Origin: Rhodanobacteraceae bacterium
GTDB lineage: Bacteria; Pseudomonadota; Gammaproteobacteria; Xanthomonadales; Rhodanobacteraceae
NCBI GenBank assembly: GCA_030123585.1
Contig: CP126120.1
Location: 930,001-994,000, forward strand
Length of the DNA stretch: 64,000 nucleotides
Direction: 5' to 3'
Shown here: positions 39,628-48,877 of the stretch, piece after piece
How the letters are laid out: each line of letters opens with the position of its first letter
Position numbering within the stretch: position 1 is the first letter of the stretch
Notes under the pieces: model-generated
Database searches by the model: none
What the model saw: the letters and a program-made list of their open reading frames with translations, nothing else
Told to the model about the DNA's origin: nothing
Made by a program: the position numbers and the translations under genes

Positions 39628-40893
39628 CTATCTTTCCACGCACGCTTCCGCACGCTGGCGCAGCAGTTCCGATTCGCGCGCGTTGCCGGTGAGCGCGGCC
39701 GCGCGTTCGAACTCCGCGCGGGCCTCGTCGCAGCGGCCCAGCTTGAACAACAGGTCACCGCGCACGCTGGGCAGCAGGTGGTAGTCGCGCAGGGCGCGCT
39801 CGTTTTGCAGCGCATCCACCAGGTTCAAACCCGCTTCGGGGCCTTCGGCCATCGACACCGCAACCGCGCGATTCAATTCCACTACCGGCGACGGCGCCAC
39901 CACGGCAAGCTTCGCATACAGCGCCGCGATCCGCGCCCAGTCGGTGTCCCGCGCGTGCAGCGCGCGTGCATGGCAGGCGGCGATCGCGGCCTGCAACGCG
40001 TAATTGCCGTCCGCGCCGTCGAGTTGCTCCACGCGTTCCAGACCGGCCAGCCCGCGCCGGATCAGCAGGCGATCCCAACGCGCGCGGTCCTGATCCAGCA
40101 AAAGAATCGGCGTGCCGTCGGCGGCGGTGCGCGCGTGCAGGCGCGAGGCCTGGATTTCCATCAGCGCGAGCAAGCCGTGCACTTCCGGTTCGCGCGGCGC
40201 GAGGCCCGCGAGCACGCGGCCCAGCCGCATCGCTTCCTCGCACAACGCGGGCCGCGACCAGTCTTCGCCCGTAGTCGCGGTGTAGCCTTCGTTGAAGATC
40301 AGATAAACCACTTCCAGCACCGCGGCGAGTCGCGGCGCGAGGTCTTCGCCGCGCGGCACTTCGAACGGAACATGTTTTTCCGCGAGCGTGCGCTTGGCAC
40401 GCACGATACGTTGCGCGACCGTGGGCTCGGGCACCAGGAAGGCGCGCGCGATCTCGGGCGTGGTCAGGCCGCCCAGCATGCGCAGGGTCAGCGCGACCTG
40501 CATGTCGCGGGTGAGCACGGGATGGCAGGCGGTGAAGATCAGCCGCAGCAGGTCGTCGCCGATGTCGTCATCCAGCGCGTCCGCATGGTCCGGCGCGTGC
40601 GTCATGGCGTCAGGTTGGAGTTCGTAGTCGAGCGCGGCCTGCTTGTCGTCGCGCATCCGGTTGTGGCGCAACTGGTCGATCGCGCGGCGCTTGGCCGTGG
40701 TCATCAGCCAGGCGCCGGGATTGTCGGGCACACCATCGTGCGGCCAGCGTTCCAGCGCGACGACCAGCGCTTCCTGCGCCAGATCCTCGGCCTGGCCCAC
40801 GTCGCGCAGCATCCGCGCCAGGCCCGCGATCAGGCGCGGCGCCTCGATCTTCCAGACCGTCTCGATGGTGCGGTGGACGTCGGCCGTCGTCAT
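39628..40893 (-). CDS. ECF-type RNA polymerase sigma factor with TPR-like C-terminal domain (ECF42-like)
   Basis: 421 aa. Region 2: APRLIAGLARMLRDVGQAEDLAQEALVVALERWP, DNPGAWLMTTAKRRAIDQLRHN. Region 4: VALTLRMLGGLTTPEIARAFLVPEPTVAQRIVRAKRTL. The long C-terminal part (about 200-421) is DUF6596/TPR-like (VYLIFNEGYTAT, AIRLGRVLA-like, DYHLLPSVRGDLL). No anti-sigma factor is seen; in ECF42 the C-terminal domain itself is needed for activity. It sits between two YCII/DGPF genes, the family's usual context. Confidence 0.9.
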   Translation of the reverse strand: MTTADVHRTIETVWKIEAPRLIAGLARMLRDVGQAEDLAQEALVVALERWPHDGVPDNPGAWLMTTAKRRAIDQLRHNRMRDDKQAALDYELQPDAMTHAPDHADALDDDIGDDLLRLIFTACHPVLTRDMQVALTLRMLGGLTTPEIARAFLVPEPTVAQRIVRAKRTLAEKHVPFEVPRGEDLAPRLAAVLEVVYLIFNEGYTATTGEDWSRPALCEEAMRLGRVLAGLAPREPEVHGLLALMEIQASRLHARTAADGTPILLLDQDRARWDRLLIRRGLAGLERVEQLDGADGNYALQAAIAACHARALHARDTDWARIAALYAKLAVVAPSPVVELNRAVAVSMAEGPEAGLNLVDALQNERALRDYHLLPSVRGDLLFKLGRCDEARAEFERAAALTGNARESELLRQRAEACVER

Positions 40894-40938
40894 GACGGCC
40901 GATCACATCACCCCTTCGGCTTGTGTGCAAGCGCGGAT

Positions 40939-41382
40939 TCAGTGCTTCGCCGCTTTTTCGCGGAGCTTCGCAGCTTTTTTGAGCACCTTGGTCTCGTACT
41001 CGCGGATCGTCTCGGGCGTCACCGCGTCGCCGAAATCCTCCATTTCGGCCACCGGGCGCAGTTCGATCTCCATGCCGCCGTCGAACAAGGGCGCGCGCTT
41101 GATCCATTCGATGGCCTCCTCCATCGAGCGCACCTGCCACAACCAGAAACCTGCAACGAGTTCCCTGGTTTCGGCGAACGGCCCATCGATCACGGTGCGC
41201 TGCTTGCCGTCGAAGCGCACCCGCACGCCTTTCGAACTGGCCTGCAGGCCTTCGGCCATCAGCAGCACGCCGGCTTCGGCCAGCTTTTCGTTGAACTTGC
41301 CCATCTCGGCCAGTTCCCTGGCATCCGGCATTCCGCCGGCTTCGGAATCCGCACTTGCCTTCACGATCACCATCACGCGCAT
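40939..41382 (-). CDS. YCII/DGPF-domain protein 2
   Basis: 147 aa from ATG 41382 (MRVMVIVKASADSEAGGMPDARELAEM). YCII block: TVIDGPFAETRELVAGFWLWQVRSMEEAIEWIKRAP. C-terminal tail is Lys/Ala-rich. It lies upstream of the ECF sigma gene on the same strand (45-base gap), probably in one operon with it and the 39.1-kb YCII gene. Confidence 0.9.
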   Translation of the reverse strand: MRVMVIVKASADSEAGGMPDARELAEMGKFNEKLAEAGVLLMAEGLQASSKGVRVRFDGKQRTVIDGPFAETRELVAGFWLWQVRSMEEAIEWIKRAPLFDGGMEIELRPVAEMEDFGDAVTPETIREYETKVLKKAAKLREKAAKH

Positions 41383-41452
41383 GACTTGTCTCCCGTAATC
41401 CGGCAACGGCCGGTTTCAATGCAGCGACGAACGATGCACTCCGGAATCGACA

Positions 41453-41466
41453 TTGATCCGCATCAG
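41453..41466. promoter_or_regulatory. FNR/DNR-type box upstream of nnrS
   Basis: TTGAT-CCGC-ATCAG matches the Fnr/Dnr consensus TTGAT-N4-ATCAA at 9 of 10 positions. It is centred at 41459.5. A start of transcription 41.5 bases downstream (about 41501) would leave a leader of about 22 bases to ATG 41523. Confidence 0.72.
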
Positions 41467-41522
41467 GGCAGCCATGACATCGAGGGCCCAGCATGAGAGG
41501 ATTGCCGACGAACCGAAAGCCC

Positions 41523-42695
41523 ATGGCCACCATCGCCCAAACCACCGTGGATAGCCCCGCCCCGCCGCTGCACCCGTTCCGCCCGCTGTTCTTCTGCTCG
41601 GCGCTGGCCGCCAGCCTGGGCATGCTGGCGTGGGGGGCATTCCTGCATTTCGGCTGGCTGCCTTCCGCGGCGCTGGCGAATCCGTTCTACTGGCACGCGC
41701 ACATCATGCTGTACGGTTTCGGCGGCGCGCTGGTGGGCGGATTCCTGCTGACCGCGGCGGCCAACTGGACCGGCATCGCCACCACCACGCGGCGCGGGCT
41801 GTGGCTGCTGACCGCGACCTGGGTCATCGCGCGCGTGCTGTTGCTGACACCGTTGCCGTTCTGGATCGGCGCGCTGTTCGACGTCGGCTACCTGTTCGGG
41901 CTGGCATTCCTGATCGGGCGCGTGCTGTGGCTGTCGCGCAACAAGCGCAATGCGTTCCTCATCCTGATCCTGCTGTTCTACGCCGGCCTGGACATCGCGT
42001 TCTACGCGGGCCTGCTGGCCGGCAACGACACGGTCAGCACGCGCGCCCTGCTCGGCACGGTCGATCTGCTGACGGTGCTGATGCTGACCATCGGCGGGCG
42101 CGTGATCCCGTTCTTCACCAGCCGCAAGCTGGCCGGCCACACGACGTGGACCCACAAGTACCTGATCTGGGCGGTGAACGGCGGCGGTGCGCTGGTGCTG
42201 CTGTGCGGGTTGTGCGGCGCGCCCGACCGCCCGCGCGGCGCGTTGATGCTGATCGTCGCGGCGCTGGCAGTGGTGCGCCTGGTCGGTTGGCGTGGCTGGC
42301 GCGCGTGGCGCGAGCCGATGTTGTGGGTGCTGCACGTGGCGTACTTGTGGTTGGCGATCGGGTTGGTCGTGCGCGGGCTCGCATTGCTTGGCGTGTATGC
42401 GATGCCCGAGATCGACACCCTGCACGGCCTCACCGTGGGCGCGCTGGGCACGCTGTCGCTGGGCATGATGACGCGCGTGGCGCAGGGCCACAGCGGCGTG
42501 CCGATCCAGTCGAATGCCGCGCTCACGGTGATGTTCGTGTTGCCGACCGTCGCCGCCGCGGTGCGGTTGTGCCACAACCAGCCGGGCGGCTGGGTGTGGG
42601 CCGCAGCGCTGTGGTTCGTCGCGTACACGATCTACCTGCTCGCGATCGGGCCGCTGTTGGTGCGCGGACGCGTCGCAAGCGCAACGATGAGGTAA
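41523..42695 (+). CDS. nnrS: NnrS family protein
   Basis: 390 aa with about twelve membrane segments. NnrS features: PFYWHAHIMLYGFGGALVGGFLLTAAANWTG, VIPFFTSRKL, TLHGLTVGALGTLSLGMMTRVAQGHSG. His residues in WHAH and TLHG are candidate haem/copper ligands. NnrS protects against nitric-oxide stress in denitrifying and other bacteria. ATG 41523 is preferred to the ATG at 41493 because the FNR-type box at 41453 would place transcription start between them. Confidence 0.9.
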   Translation: MATIAQTTVDSPAPPLHPFRPLFFCSALAASLGMLAWGAFLHFGWLPSAALANPFYWHAHIMLYGFGGALVGGFLLTAAANWTGIATTTRRGLWLLTATWVIARVLLLTPLPFWIGALFDVGYLFGLAFLIGRVLWLSRNKRNAFLILILLFYAGLDIAFYAGLLAGNDTVSTRALLGTVDLLTVLMLTIGGRVIPFFTSRKLAGHTTWTHKYLIWAVNGGGALVLLCGLCGAPDRPRGALMLIVAALAVVRLVGWRGWRAWREPMLWVLHVAYLWLAIGLVVRGLALLGVYAMPEIDTLHGLTVGALGTLSLGMMTRVAQGHSGVPIQSNAALTVMFVLPTVAAAVRLCHNQPGGWVWAAALWFVAYTIYLLAIGPLLVRGRVASATMR

Positions 42696-42756
42696 CCATT
42701 CCGACGCCCGATGCGAATACTGTTGCAGAACCCACGCAAGGGCGAGGAACCCATCC

Positions 42757-43500
42757 ATGTCCAGATGGCATTTCACGCGGACACCCAGTCCGATCGTCGC
42801 CGCGCTGCTGCTGTTGCTCGTCACGGCGTGTGCGCCCGCCGCGAGTGACGGCACGGCATCCGTTCCCGTGCCCGCACCAAAAATCGACGTTCCGCTCGCG
42901 AACCATGCCGGCGACGCCACCGCGGTGTTGGCGGGCGGCTGTTTCTGGGGCATGCAATGGGTGTTCGAGCACGTGCCCGGCGTGACCAACGTGACCTCCG
43001 GCTATTCGGGCGGCGCGGCGACCACCGCGACCTACGAGCAGGTCAGCCAGGGCGACACCGGGCATGCAGAAACGGTACGGATCCATTTCGATCCGTCCAA
43101 GGTCAGCTACGGGCAATTGCTGCGCGTGTATTTCTCGGTGGCGACCGACCCCACCGAATGGAACCGACAAGGCCCGGATACCGGCAGCCAATATCGTGGC
43201 GTGATCTTCTATGCCAATCCGGAGCAACGGAAGATCGCCCGTGATTACATTGCGCAACTCACCGCCGCGCATGCGTTCGCGGCGCCCATCGTGACCCAGG
43301 TCGTTCCGTTCCGGGCGTTTTATCCGGCCGAGGATTACCACCAGGACTACGCGCGCCTGAATCCCGATGCGCTCTATATCGCGATCAACGACGCGCCCAA
43401 GGTCGCCGCGCTGCAACGCGAGTTGCCGAAGCTGTATCGCGCGCAACCCGTGATCTGGCACACCACCGATCCGCAGACCATCATGGTCGACGTGCATTGA
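42757..43500 (+). CDS. msrA: peptide methionine sulfoxide reductase MsrA, lipoprotein
   Basis: 247 aa. Lipobox LVTAC with Cys25, then MsrA: AVLAGGCFWGMQWVFEHVPGV with catalytic Cys62, GYSGG, YEQVSQGDTGHAE, YFSVATDPTEWNRQGPDTGSQYRGVIFY, and FYPAEDYHQDYARLNP. It reduces methionine-S-sulfoxide in proteins. The lipid anchor puts it outside the cytoplasm, fitting repair of periplasmic proteins. Typical cytosolic resolving Cys residues at the C-terminus are not evident. Confidence 0.93.
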   Translation: MSRWHFTRTPSPIVAALLLLLVTACAPAASDGTASVPVPAPKIDVPLANHAGDATAVLAGGCFWGMQWVFEHVPGVTNVTSGYSGGAATTATYEQVSQGDTGHAETVRIHFDPSKVSYGQLLRVYFSVATDPTEWNRQGPDTGSQYRGVIFYANPEQRKIARDYIAQLTAAHAFAAPIVTQVVPFRAFYPAEDYHQDYARLNPDALYIAINDAPKVAALQRELPKLYRAQPVIWHTTDPQTIMVDVH

Positions 43501-43509
43501 CGGTCGGAG

Positions 43510-44298
43510 TCAGAACCAGAAGCGCAGCCCCGCCACCAGACGTGCGTCGAACGCGGATTCGCCGGCGTCGCGCGCCAGCTTGGCGGTCGCACCGAACTTG
43601 CGATCGAACTCCACGCCGACGTAAGGCGCGAACTGCCGCGTGAATTCGTGGCGCAGGCGCAGGCCCAGCGTCGCGTCGGACAGGCCCGAACCGATGCCGC
43701 GTTGCGGATCGTCGCGGCCGTACACGTTCACCTCGAAGCGCGGCTGCAGGATCAGCCGCTGCGTCAGTCGCAGTTCGTAGTCGGATTCGAAACGGAATGC
43801 GGCGCGCCTCGACGGGCCGGCGTACGCTGTGGCCTGTACCTCGAACCAGTACGGCGCCAAACCCTGCACGCCGAACGCCGCCCAGTTGCGATCCGGGCCG
43901 ACGCCGGCATCGTGACGCGCACCGATCTGGATGTCCCAGAACGTGCTGACCGGATGATCCCACAGCGCTTCCGCGCGCAAAGCCTGCAAGCGGCCCGCTG
44001 CGGTTTCGCCTTCAGCCTTCAGCCACAGTTTGTTTTCGTCGTTGCCGTACCACGCCTGCGCATCGAACGCGGCGCCGTGGTCGTTGCGGCCGTCGAACCA
44101 TTCCAGCCGGTCGAACCGCAGCATGCCGAGCGGCGCGTCGTCGCGCATGTCCATGCCGGGCATCGCACCGTAGCCGATGCCGTCGGAGTAATCGGCGCCG
44201 CGCGGTTGCGCCGGCGCGCTCGCGTCCTGCGCCACTGCAGGCGCTGCTGCGAGCAATGCAACCAGCGCCACCGCAACCATGCATGCAGACATCTTCAC
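43510..44298 (-). CDS. copB: copper resistance protein CopB
   Basis: 262 aa. GTG 44298 overlaps the copA stop as GTGA (ATG 44292 is also possible). Signal peptide ending VAQ, then short Met-rich stretch (YGAMPGMDM), and the CopB/PcoB outer-membrane beta-barrel: FDRLEWFDGR, WLKAEGE, ALWDHPVSTFWDIQIGARHDAG, RNWAAFGVQGLAPYWFEVQATAYAG, FESDYELRLTQRLILQPRFEVN, FAPYVGVEFDRKFG and terminal Phe. It is expected in the outer membrane, where it works with CopA to sequester or oxidise copper. Confidence 0.93.
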   Translation of the reverse strand: MKMSACMVAVALVALLAAAPAVAQDASAPAQPRGADYSDGIGYGAMPGMDMRDDAPLGMLRFDRLEWFDGRNDHGAAFDAQAWYGNDENKLWLKAEGETAAGRLQALRAEALWDHPVSTFWDIQIGARHDAGVGPDRNWAAFGVQGLAPYWFEVQATAYAGPSRRAAFRFESDYELRLTQRLILQPRFEVNVYGRDDPQRGIGSGLSDATLGLRLRHEFTRQFAPYVGVEFDRKFGATAKLARDAGESAFDARLVAGLRFWF

Positions 44299-46043
44299 GT
44301 CACCACCACTTCGCGGAACATCCCCGCTTCCATGTGGTACAGCAGGTGGCAGTGGTAAGCCCAGCGCCCCAGCGCGTCGGCTTGCACGCGATAGGTGATG
44401 CGCTGCGCCGGTTGCACGCTGATCGTGTGCTTGCGTACCTGGAATTGCTGCTCCGGCGATTCGAGTTCGCTCCACATGCCGTGCAGGTGGATCGGGTGCG
44501 TCATCATGGTGTCGTTGACGAGGATGATGCGCAGGTGCTCGCCGTAACGAAAATGGATCGGCTTGGCCTGCGAGAACTTCAGACCATCGAAACCCCAGGT
44601 GAAACGGTGCATGTTGCCGGTCAGGTGCAACTCGATCTCGCGCGTGACCGGCTGCGGATACAGCGAGCCGCCAAGCGTGTGCAGGCCGGCATAGGTCAGC
44701 ACGCGGCGACCGTTGTCGCGCAGGCCGGCACCGGGATCGTCGAGACGGGTGCGCGGCATGTCCACGCGCATGTCGACGTTCGGATTGTGGAATTCGGTGC
44801 GCGCGTGGTGCGCTTCGGGCATCCCGTCCATGTCTTGCATGTCGTCGTGCCCGCCCATGTCCATGCCGTGCATCGAATGCTCGCCCTCGCCCATCGCGCC
44901 CATCATGTCGGCCATCGACAGCCGCGGCAGCGGATCGAGCCGCGGCACTTCGGCCTGCATGCCCGCGCGCGGCGCCAGCGTGCCGCGCGCGTAACCATCG
45001 CGGCTCATCGACTGCGCGAAGATCGTCCAGGCGCGGTCCTCCCACGGCTGCACGAGCACGTCGTAGACCTCCGCCGTGCCGATCCGGAACTCGTCCACCT
45101 CGACCGGTTCGACGTCCTGCCCGTCGGCGGCGACCACGCTCAACTTCAACCCCGGAATCCGCACGTCGAAGAAACTGTTCGACGAGCCGTTGATGAAGCG
45201 CAGCCGCACGCGCTCGCCGGGCTTGAACAGGCCCGTCCAGTTGCCCGCGGGCGTCGCGCCGTTCATCAGATACGTGTACGTCGCACCGGCGACATCGACG
45301 AGATCGCGCGGACTCATGCGCATCTCGTTCCACATCCTGTGCTCTGCCAGCGCCCGCTTCAGCCCCATCCGATCCACGTCGGCGAAGAAATCGCGCACGG
45401 TCAACTCGCCGCGGTTGTAATAGTCACTTTGCTTCCTGAGATGCGCGAAGATCGCTTCCGGATCCTCGTCGCTCCAGTCGTTCAGCATCACCACGTAATC
45501 GCGTTCCGCACGCACACGCTCGGGCCGCGCCGGATCGATCACCAATGCGCCGTACAGGCCCGTCTGTTCCTGGAAGCCGGAATGCGCGTGGTACCAATAG
45601 GTGCCGCTTTGTTTCACCGGAAAGCGGTACACGAAAGTTTCGCCCGGCGCGATGCCGGGAAAACTGATGCCCGGCACGCCATCCATGTCGAACGGCAGCA
45701 GGATGCCGTGCCAGTGGATCGAAGTCGGTACGCGCAGGCGATTGGTGACCCGCAACGTGACAGTGGTGCCCTCGCGCCAACGCAGCAGCGGGCCGGGCAG
45801 CGAGCCGTTGACGGTGGTCGCGTGCCGTGCGGCGCCCGTGAAGTTCACTGGCGCCTCGCCGACTTCCAGTGCGAAGTCGGCACCCGCCAGCACCACAGGC
45901 TCGCCCAAGCCCTGCAGCGCCCACGCCGGCTTGACGAGGCCGCCCAGCAACGCAGCCGTGCCGCCCAGCGCCAGACCTTGCACGAAACGGCGGCGCGCGA
46001 GCACCGGAATCGCCGATCCCGAATTGCGAAATGTGTGTTTCAT
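44295..46043 (-). CDS. copA: multicopper oxidase CopA, TAT-exported
   Basis: 582 aa from ATG 46043. The TAT signal is [19 protein letters not shown]. Copper sites: HWHG, WYHAH, HPIHLHG and [12 protein letters not shown], i.e. T1 and trinuclear ligands complete. A Met/His-rich copper-binding loop lies at about 390-420 ([16 protein letters not shown]). It oxidises Cu(I) to Cu(II) in the periplasm. Middle gene of copL-copA-copB, the order of Xanthomonas species. Confidence 0.96.
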   Translation of the reverse strand: MKHTFRNSGSAIPVLARRRFVQGLALGGTAALLGGLVKPAWALQGLGEPVVLAGADFALEVGEAPVNFTGAARHATTVNGSLPGPLLRWREGTTVTLRVTNRLRVPTSIHWHGILLPFDMDGVPGISFPGIAPGETFVYRFPVKQSGTYWYHAHSGFQEQTGLYGALVIDPARPERVRAERDYVVMLNDWSDEDPEAIFAHLRKQSDYYNRGELTVRDFFADVDRMGLKRALAEHRMWNEMRMSPRDLVDVAGATYTYLMNGATPAGNWTGLFKPGERVRLRFINGSSNSFFDVRIPGLKLSVVAADGQDVEPVEVDEFRIGTAEVYDVLVQPWEDRAWTIFAQSMSRDGYARGTLAPRAGMQAEVPRLDPLPRLSMADMMGAMGEGEHSMHGMDMGGHDDMQDMDGMPEAHHARTEFHNPNVDMRVDMPRTRLDDPGAGLRDNGRRVLTYAGLHTLGGSLYPQPVTREIELHLTGNMHRFTWGFDGLKFSQAKPIHFRYGEHLRIILVNDTMMTHPIHLHGMWSELESPEQQFQVRKHTISVQPAQRITYRVQADALGRWAYHCHLLYHMEAGMFREVVVT

Positions 46044-46149
46044 GGAACTTCCCGCCGGCGCGTCACGCGCGCCGATTGCGCCCGCAGGCCCGCTTCGCGC
46101 AACGCGATGCGGGTACCGTGGAATGCGGCGCTGCGCGCCGCGAACGCGA

Positions 46150-46548
46150 TCAGGCGATCGGTGGTCGCAGCGGGGGCGCGGCTGCCATCGCCGGCACGCG
46201 GTCAGGCGGCACGGCGGCTGGTTCAAGACGGAAAGATGGAATACTTGGCAACACGGCCGGCACCGCGATCATTACGCTGCACGCAGACAAGCAGTGAGAC
46301 CCTGTGTGGCAGCAATCGCCATGCCCCGTCGGCGCAGCAGGTGTGTACCCGTGGTGTGTCCCGGCACCAGCCATCGCCATGGCGTGGCAATGCGCACGCT
46401 TGCCGGCTGTTTGCACCTTTGCGGATCCCGTAGTCGCGCCGGAGACAGATGCGGGCATCGCCGGCGCGCCGAACGCGAGCACGGTCCACGCCAGCATCGC
46501 CAACGCGAGGACCAGTCTGAACGTCGTGGAATGCGGACGCACCGGCAT
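46150..46548 (-). CDS. copL: CopL-like copper-responsive small protein
   Basis: 132 aa from ATG 46548. An N-terminal hydrophobic stretch ([23 protein letters not shown]) is followed by a His/Cys/Met-rich part ([31 protein letters not shown]) suited to Cu binding. In Xanthomonas a short Cys/His-rich copL precedes copAB and is needed for copper induction; position and composition match. Sequence identity could not be tested here. Confidence 0.75.
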   Translation of the reverse strand: MPVRPHSTTFRLVLALAMLAWTVLAFGAPAMPASVSGATTGSAKVQTAGKRAHCHAMAMAGAGTHHGYTPAAPTGHGDCCHTGSHCLSACSVMIAVPAVLPSIPSFRLEPAAVPPDRVPAMAAAPPLRPPIA

Positions 46549-46740
46549 GCGCGGAGCATAGTCGCGCCCCGCGCACCGCTCAACCGTGGAGCAGGCTGCA
46601 TGCGCATTGCGGCCCATGATTGTGAAAGCACGCGGTCGCTTTTCACGCTCCAGTCGCCCGGTCAAAACCCGCCGCGACTTGTCGCGCGCGATGAGACGCA
46701 GTTGGCTACACTCACAGGTTCCCAAACCTCACCCGTATCA
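46549..46740. promoter_or_regulatory. divergent promoter region copL / jetA
   Basis: 192 bases between the copL and jetA starts. A perfect inverted repeat CGCGAC-TT-GTCGCG lies at 46673-46686, and a possible -10 TACACT for jetA at 46707-46712; no convincing -35. Which operon the repeat serves is unclear. Confidence 0.4.
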
Positions 46741-48204
46741 GTGAAAACCCGTTCGCGCATCGCCACCTGGCAACGCCTACGCCAACAGGCAACCTGGAAA
46801 ATGCTGGCGGCCGACAATGCGCCCATGGTCGCCGCGTTGCTCCAGGGCCTGCTCTTCGACGCCGAGCGTCAATTGCCGGCTTCGCTGCTGCACGAAAGGC
46901 TGGCGCGTGAACTGGAGGAATTGCGCGCGCACGGCCACGACCTTCCGCGCACGGCCCAGGCCTACGTGGCCGAATGGCTGGCCGCAGGCTGGCTGGAGCG
47001 GCGCTTTCCGGCGGCCGCCAGCGAAGAACAATACGAACTGTCCACCCAGGCGATCGTCGCGCTGCGCTTCCTGGCCACCCTCGACAACAGCCGCAGCGTG
47101 GCGACTGAAAGCCGTCTCGCCCTGGTGATCCAGCAACTGGTGCAACTGGCCCGGCAGACCGACACCGATCCGCACAGCCGGCTGACGGAATTGCTGGCCG
47201 AACGTGAACGCATCGACGCCGAGATCGCGACGGTCAACGAGGGCCGGGTGGACGTCCTGGATGACACACGCGCGCTGGAACGCGCGCGTGAAATCGTCGC
47301 GCTGGCCGACGAACTGGCCGAGGACTTCCGCCATGTGCGCGACGAGTTCCAGCGGCTCGACCGCGATTTCCGCGAGCGCATCATCGACGACGAACGCCAG
47401 CGCGGCGAAGTGCTGGAGGCGCTGTTCGCCGGCGTGGACGTGATCGCCGAAAGCGAATCAGGCCGCAGTTTCGATGCATTCTGGCGGCTGCTCACCGACC
47501 CGGAGCAAAGCGGCCAACTGGAAGCGGCGGTGGATGCGGTCACCGGCCGTCCCTTCGCAAGCAGACTGGATCGGCGCGAACGCGGTTTCCTGCTGCACCT
47601 CACCCGTACCCTGCTCGATCGCGGCGGCCACGTGCACGACGTGTTGCAGCATTTCGCGCGCAGCCTCAAGGGCTTCGTGCAAAGCCGCGCCTATCTTGAG
47701 CAGCGCCGCCTGCACCAACTGCTGAAGCAGGCCCAGGCCGACGCGCTGAAATTGCGCGACCAGGTGCGCGGCAACCGGGAAATCGGCTACACGCTTGCAC
47801 TGAGCAGCGCGCGGCTGCATTCCCTGGCGCGATGGCGTCTCGACGATCCGCGTGCCAGCCAGGTCGATGGCAGCGTCGCTCGCGCTGGCGCCGCGGCAAT
47901 CACACTCGACGGGATAGGCGAACTGGTGGCGCAGTCCGAAATCGACTTCAGGACGCTGAAGCAGCGGGTGCGCGCGCTGCTGGACGAACACGCCCAGTGC
48001 TCCATCGGCAACGTGCTCGATCACTACCCGGCTGAACAAGGCCTGGGCAGCGTGGTCGGGTATGTGGCGCTCGGCAGCCGCCACGGAACGCAAGTATCCC
48101 ATCAGTTTGAGGCAGTCACCTGGCGCGGCGGTGACGGATGCGAGCGCCATGCGCGCATTCCACTCATCTATTTTCTCCGGGACAACCGCGATGAACTGGT
48201 CTGA
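46741..48204 (+). CDS. jetA: Wadjet type I protein JetA (DUF3375)
   Basis: 487 aa from GTG 46741, family length. DUF3375/kleisin-like: [76 protein letters not shown], and the long helical middle ([43 protein letters not shown]). C-terminal [15 protein letters not shown]. JetA bridges the SMC-like JetC heads. First gene of jetABCD; the next gene starts 14 bases before its stop. Confidence 0.94.
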   Translation: MKTRSRIATWQRLRQQATWKMLAADNAPMVAALLQGLLFDAERQLPASLLHERLARELEELRAHGHDLPRTAQAYVAEWLAAGWLERRFPAAASEEQYELSTQAIVALRFLATLDNSRSVATESRLALVIQQLVQLARQTDTDPHSRLTELLAERERIDAEIATVNEGRVDVLDDTRALERAREIVALADELAEDFRHVRDEFQRLDRDFRERIIDDERQRGEVLEALFAGVDVIAESESGRSFDAFWRLLTDPEQSGQLEAAVDAVTGRPFASRLDRRERGFLLHLTRTLLDRGGHVHDVLQHFARSLKGFVQSRAYLEQRRLHQLLKQAQADALKLRDQVRGNREIGYTLALSSARLHSLARWRLDDPRASQVDGSVARAGAAAITLDGIGELVAQSEIDFRTLKQRVRALLDEHAQCSIGNVLDHYPAEQGLGSVVGYVALGSRHGTQVSHQFEAVTWRGGDGCERHARIPLIYFLRDNRDELV

Positions 48205-48877
48205 CGACATCGATGCAGCGGCGACGCACGATACAGCGCCGGAAAGCGCGAACGGATCCGGCCTGTTCCCAGGCGATACCGGCAGCCTGCCGCTCGACGC
48301 GCGCCGCGTACTGTGCCAATTGCTGGCCGGCCCAAGCCTGGACGCCGAGCGCCACGGATTGCTCTGGCCGGTGCTGTTGCGCGAGGAAACCGCGATTCGT
48401 GCGCGTCTCGCCGAATTGTTTCTTGAACTGGTACTCGATCGCGACCTGCGCGTGGCCTTCGTGCGCCAGGCCGATACCGGCGAGATGGAAACGCCGATCC
48501 TGCTGCGATCGAGTCCGCTCACCTTCATCGATTCGGTGTTGCTGCTGAACCTGCGCCAGCGGTTGGCCGAAGCCAGCGCGCAGGGCCAGCGCGCGGTGGT
48601 GGACGCGGACGAACTGCACGCGCAGTTGGCCGTGTACGAACCGCCGCAAGGAACCGACCGCGCAGGTTTCACCAAGAAGCTGAACGCCGCCATCGAGAAG
48701 ATGAAGAAGAACAACGTGCTGCAATCCATTCGCGGCAGCGAAGGCCGCTACGAAGTAGCGCCGACCTTGAAACTGCTGTTCTCGGCCGAGGAAGTGCAGG
48801 CTTTGGGAGCGGTTTATCGCGAGCTGGCGTCGAGTGGACGCCCCTTCCGCGATGATGAAGGCGGAGAGGACGAGTGA
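48191..48877 (+). CDS. jetB: Wadjet type I protein JetB (DUF4194)
   Basis: 228 aa. DUF4194/KITE-like: [114 protein letters not shown]. It forms the small dimeric subunit bound to JetA, like MukE/ScpB. Its stop overlaps the jetC start. Confidence 0.94.
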   Translation: MNWSDDIDAAATHDTAPESANGSGLFPGDTGSLPLDARRVLCQLLAGPSLDAERHGLLWPVLLREETAIRARLAELFLELVLDRDLRVAFVRQADTGEMETPILLRSSPLTFIDSVLLLNLRQRLAEASAQGQRAVVDADELHAQLAVYEPPQGTDRAGFTKKLNAAIEKMKKNNVLQSIRGSEGRYEVAPTLKLLFSAEEVQALGAVYRELASSGRPFRDDEGGEDE

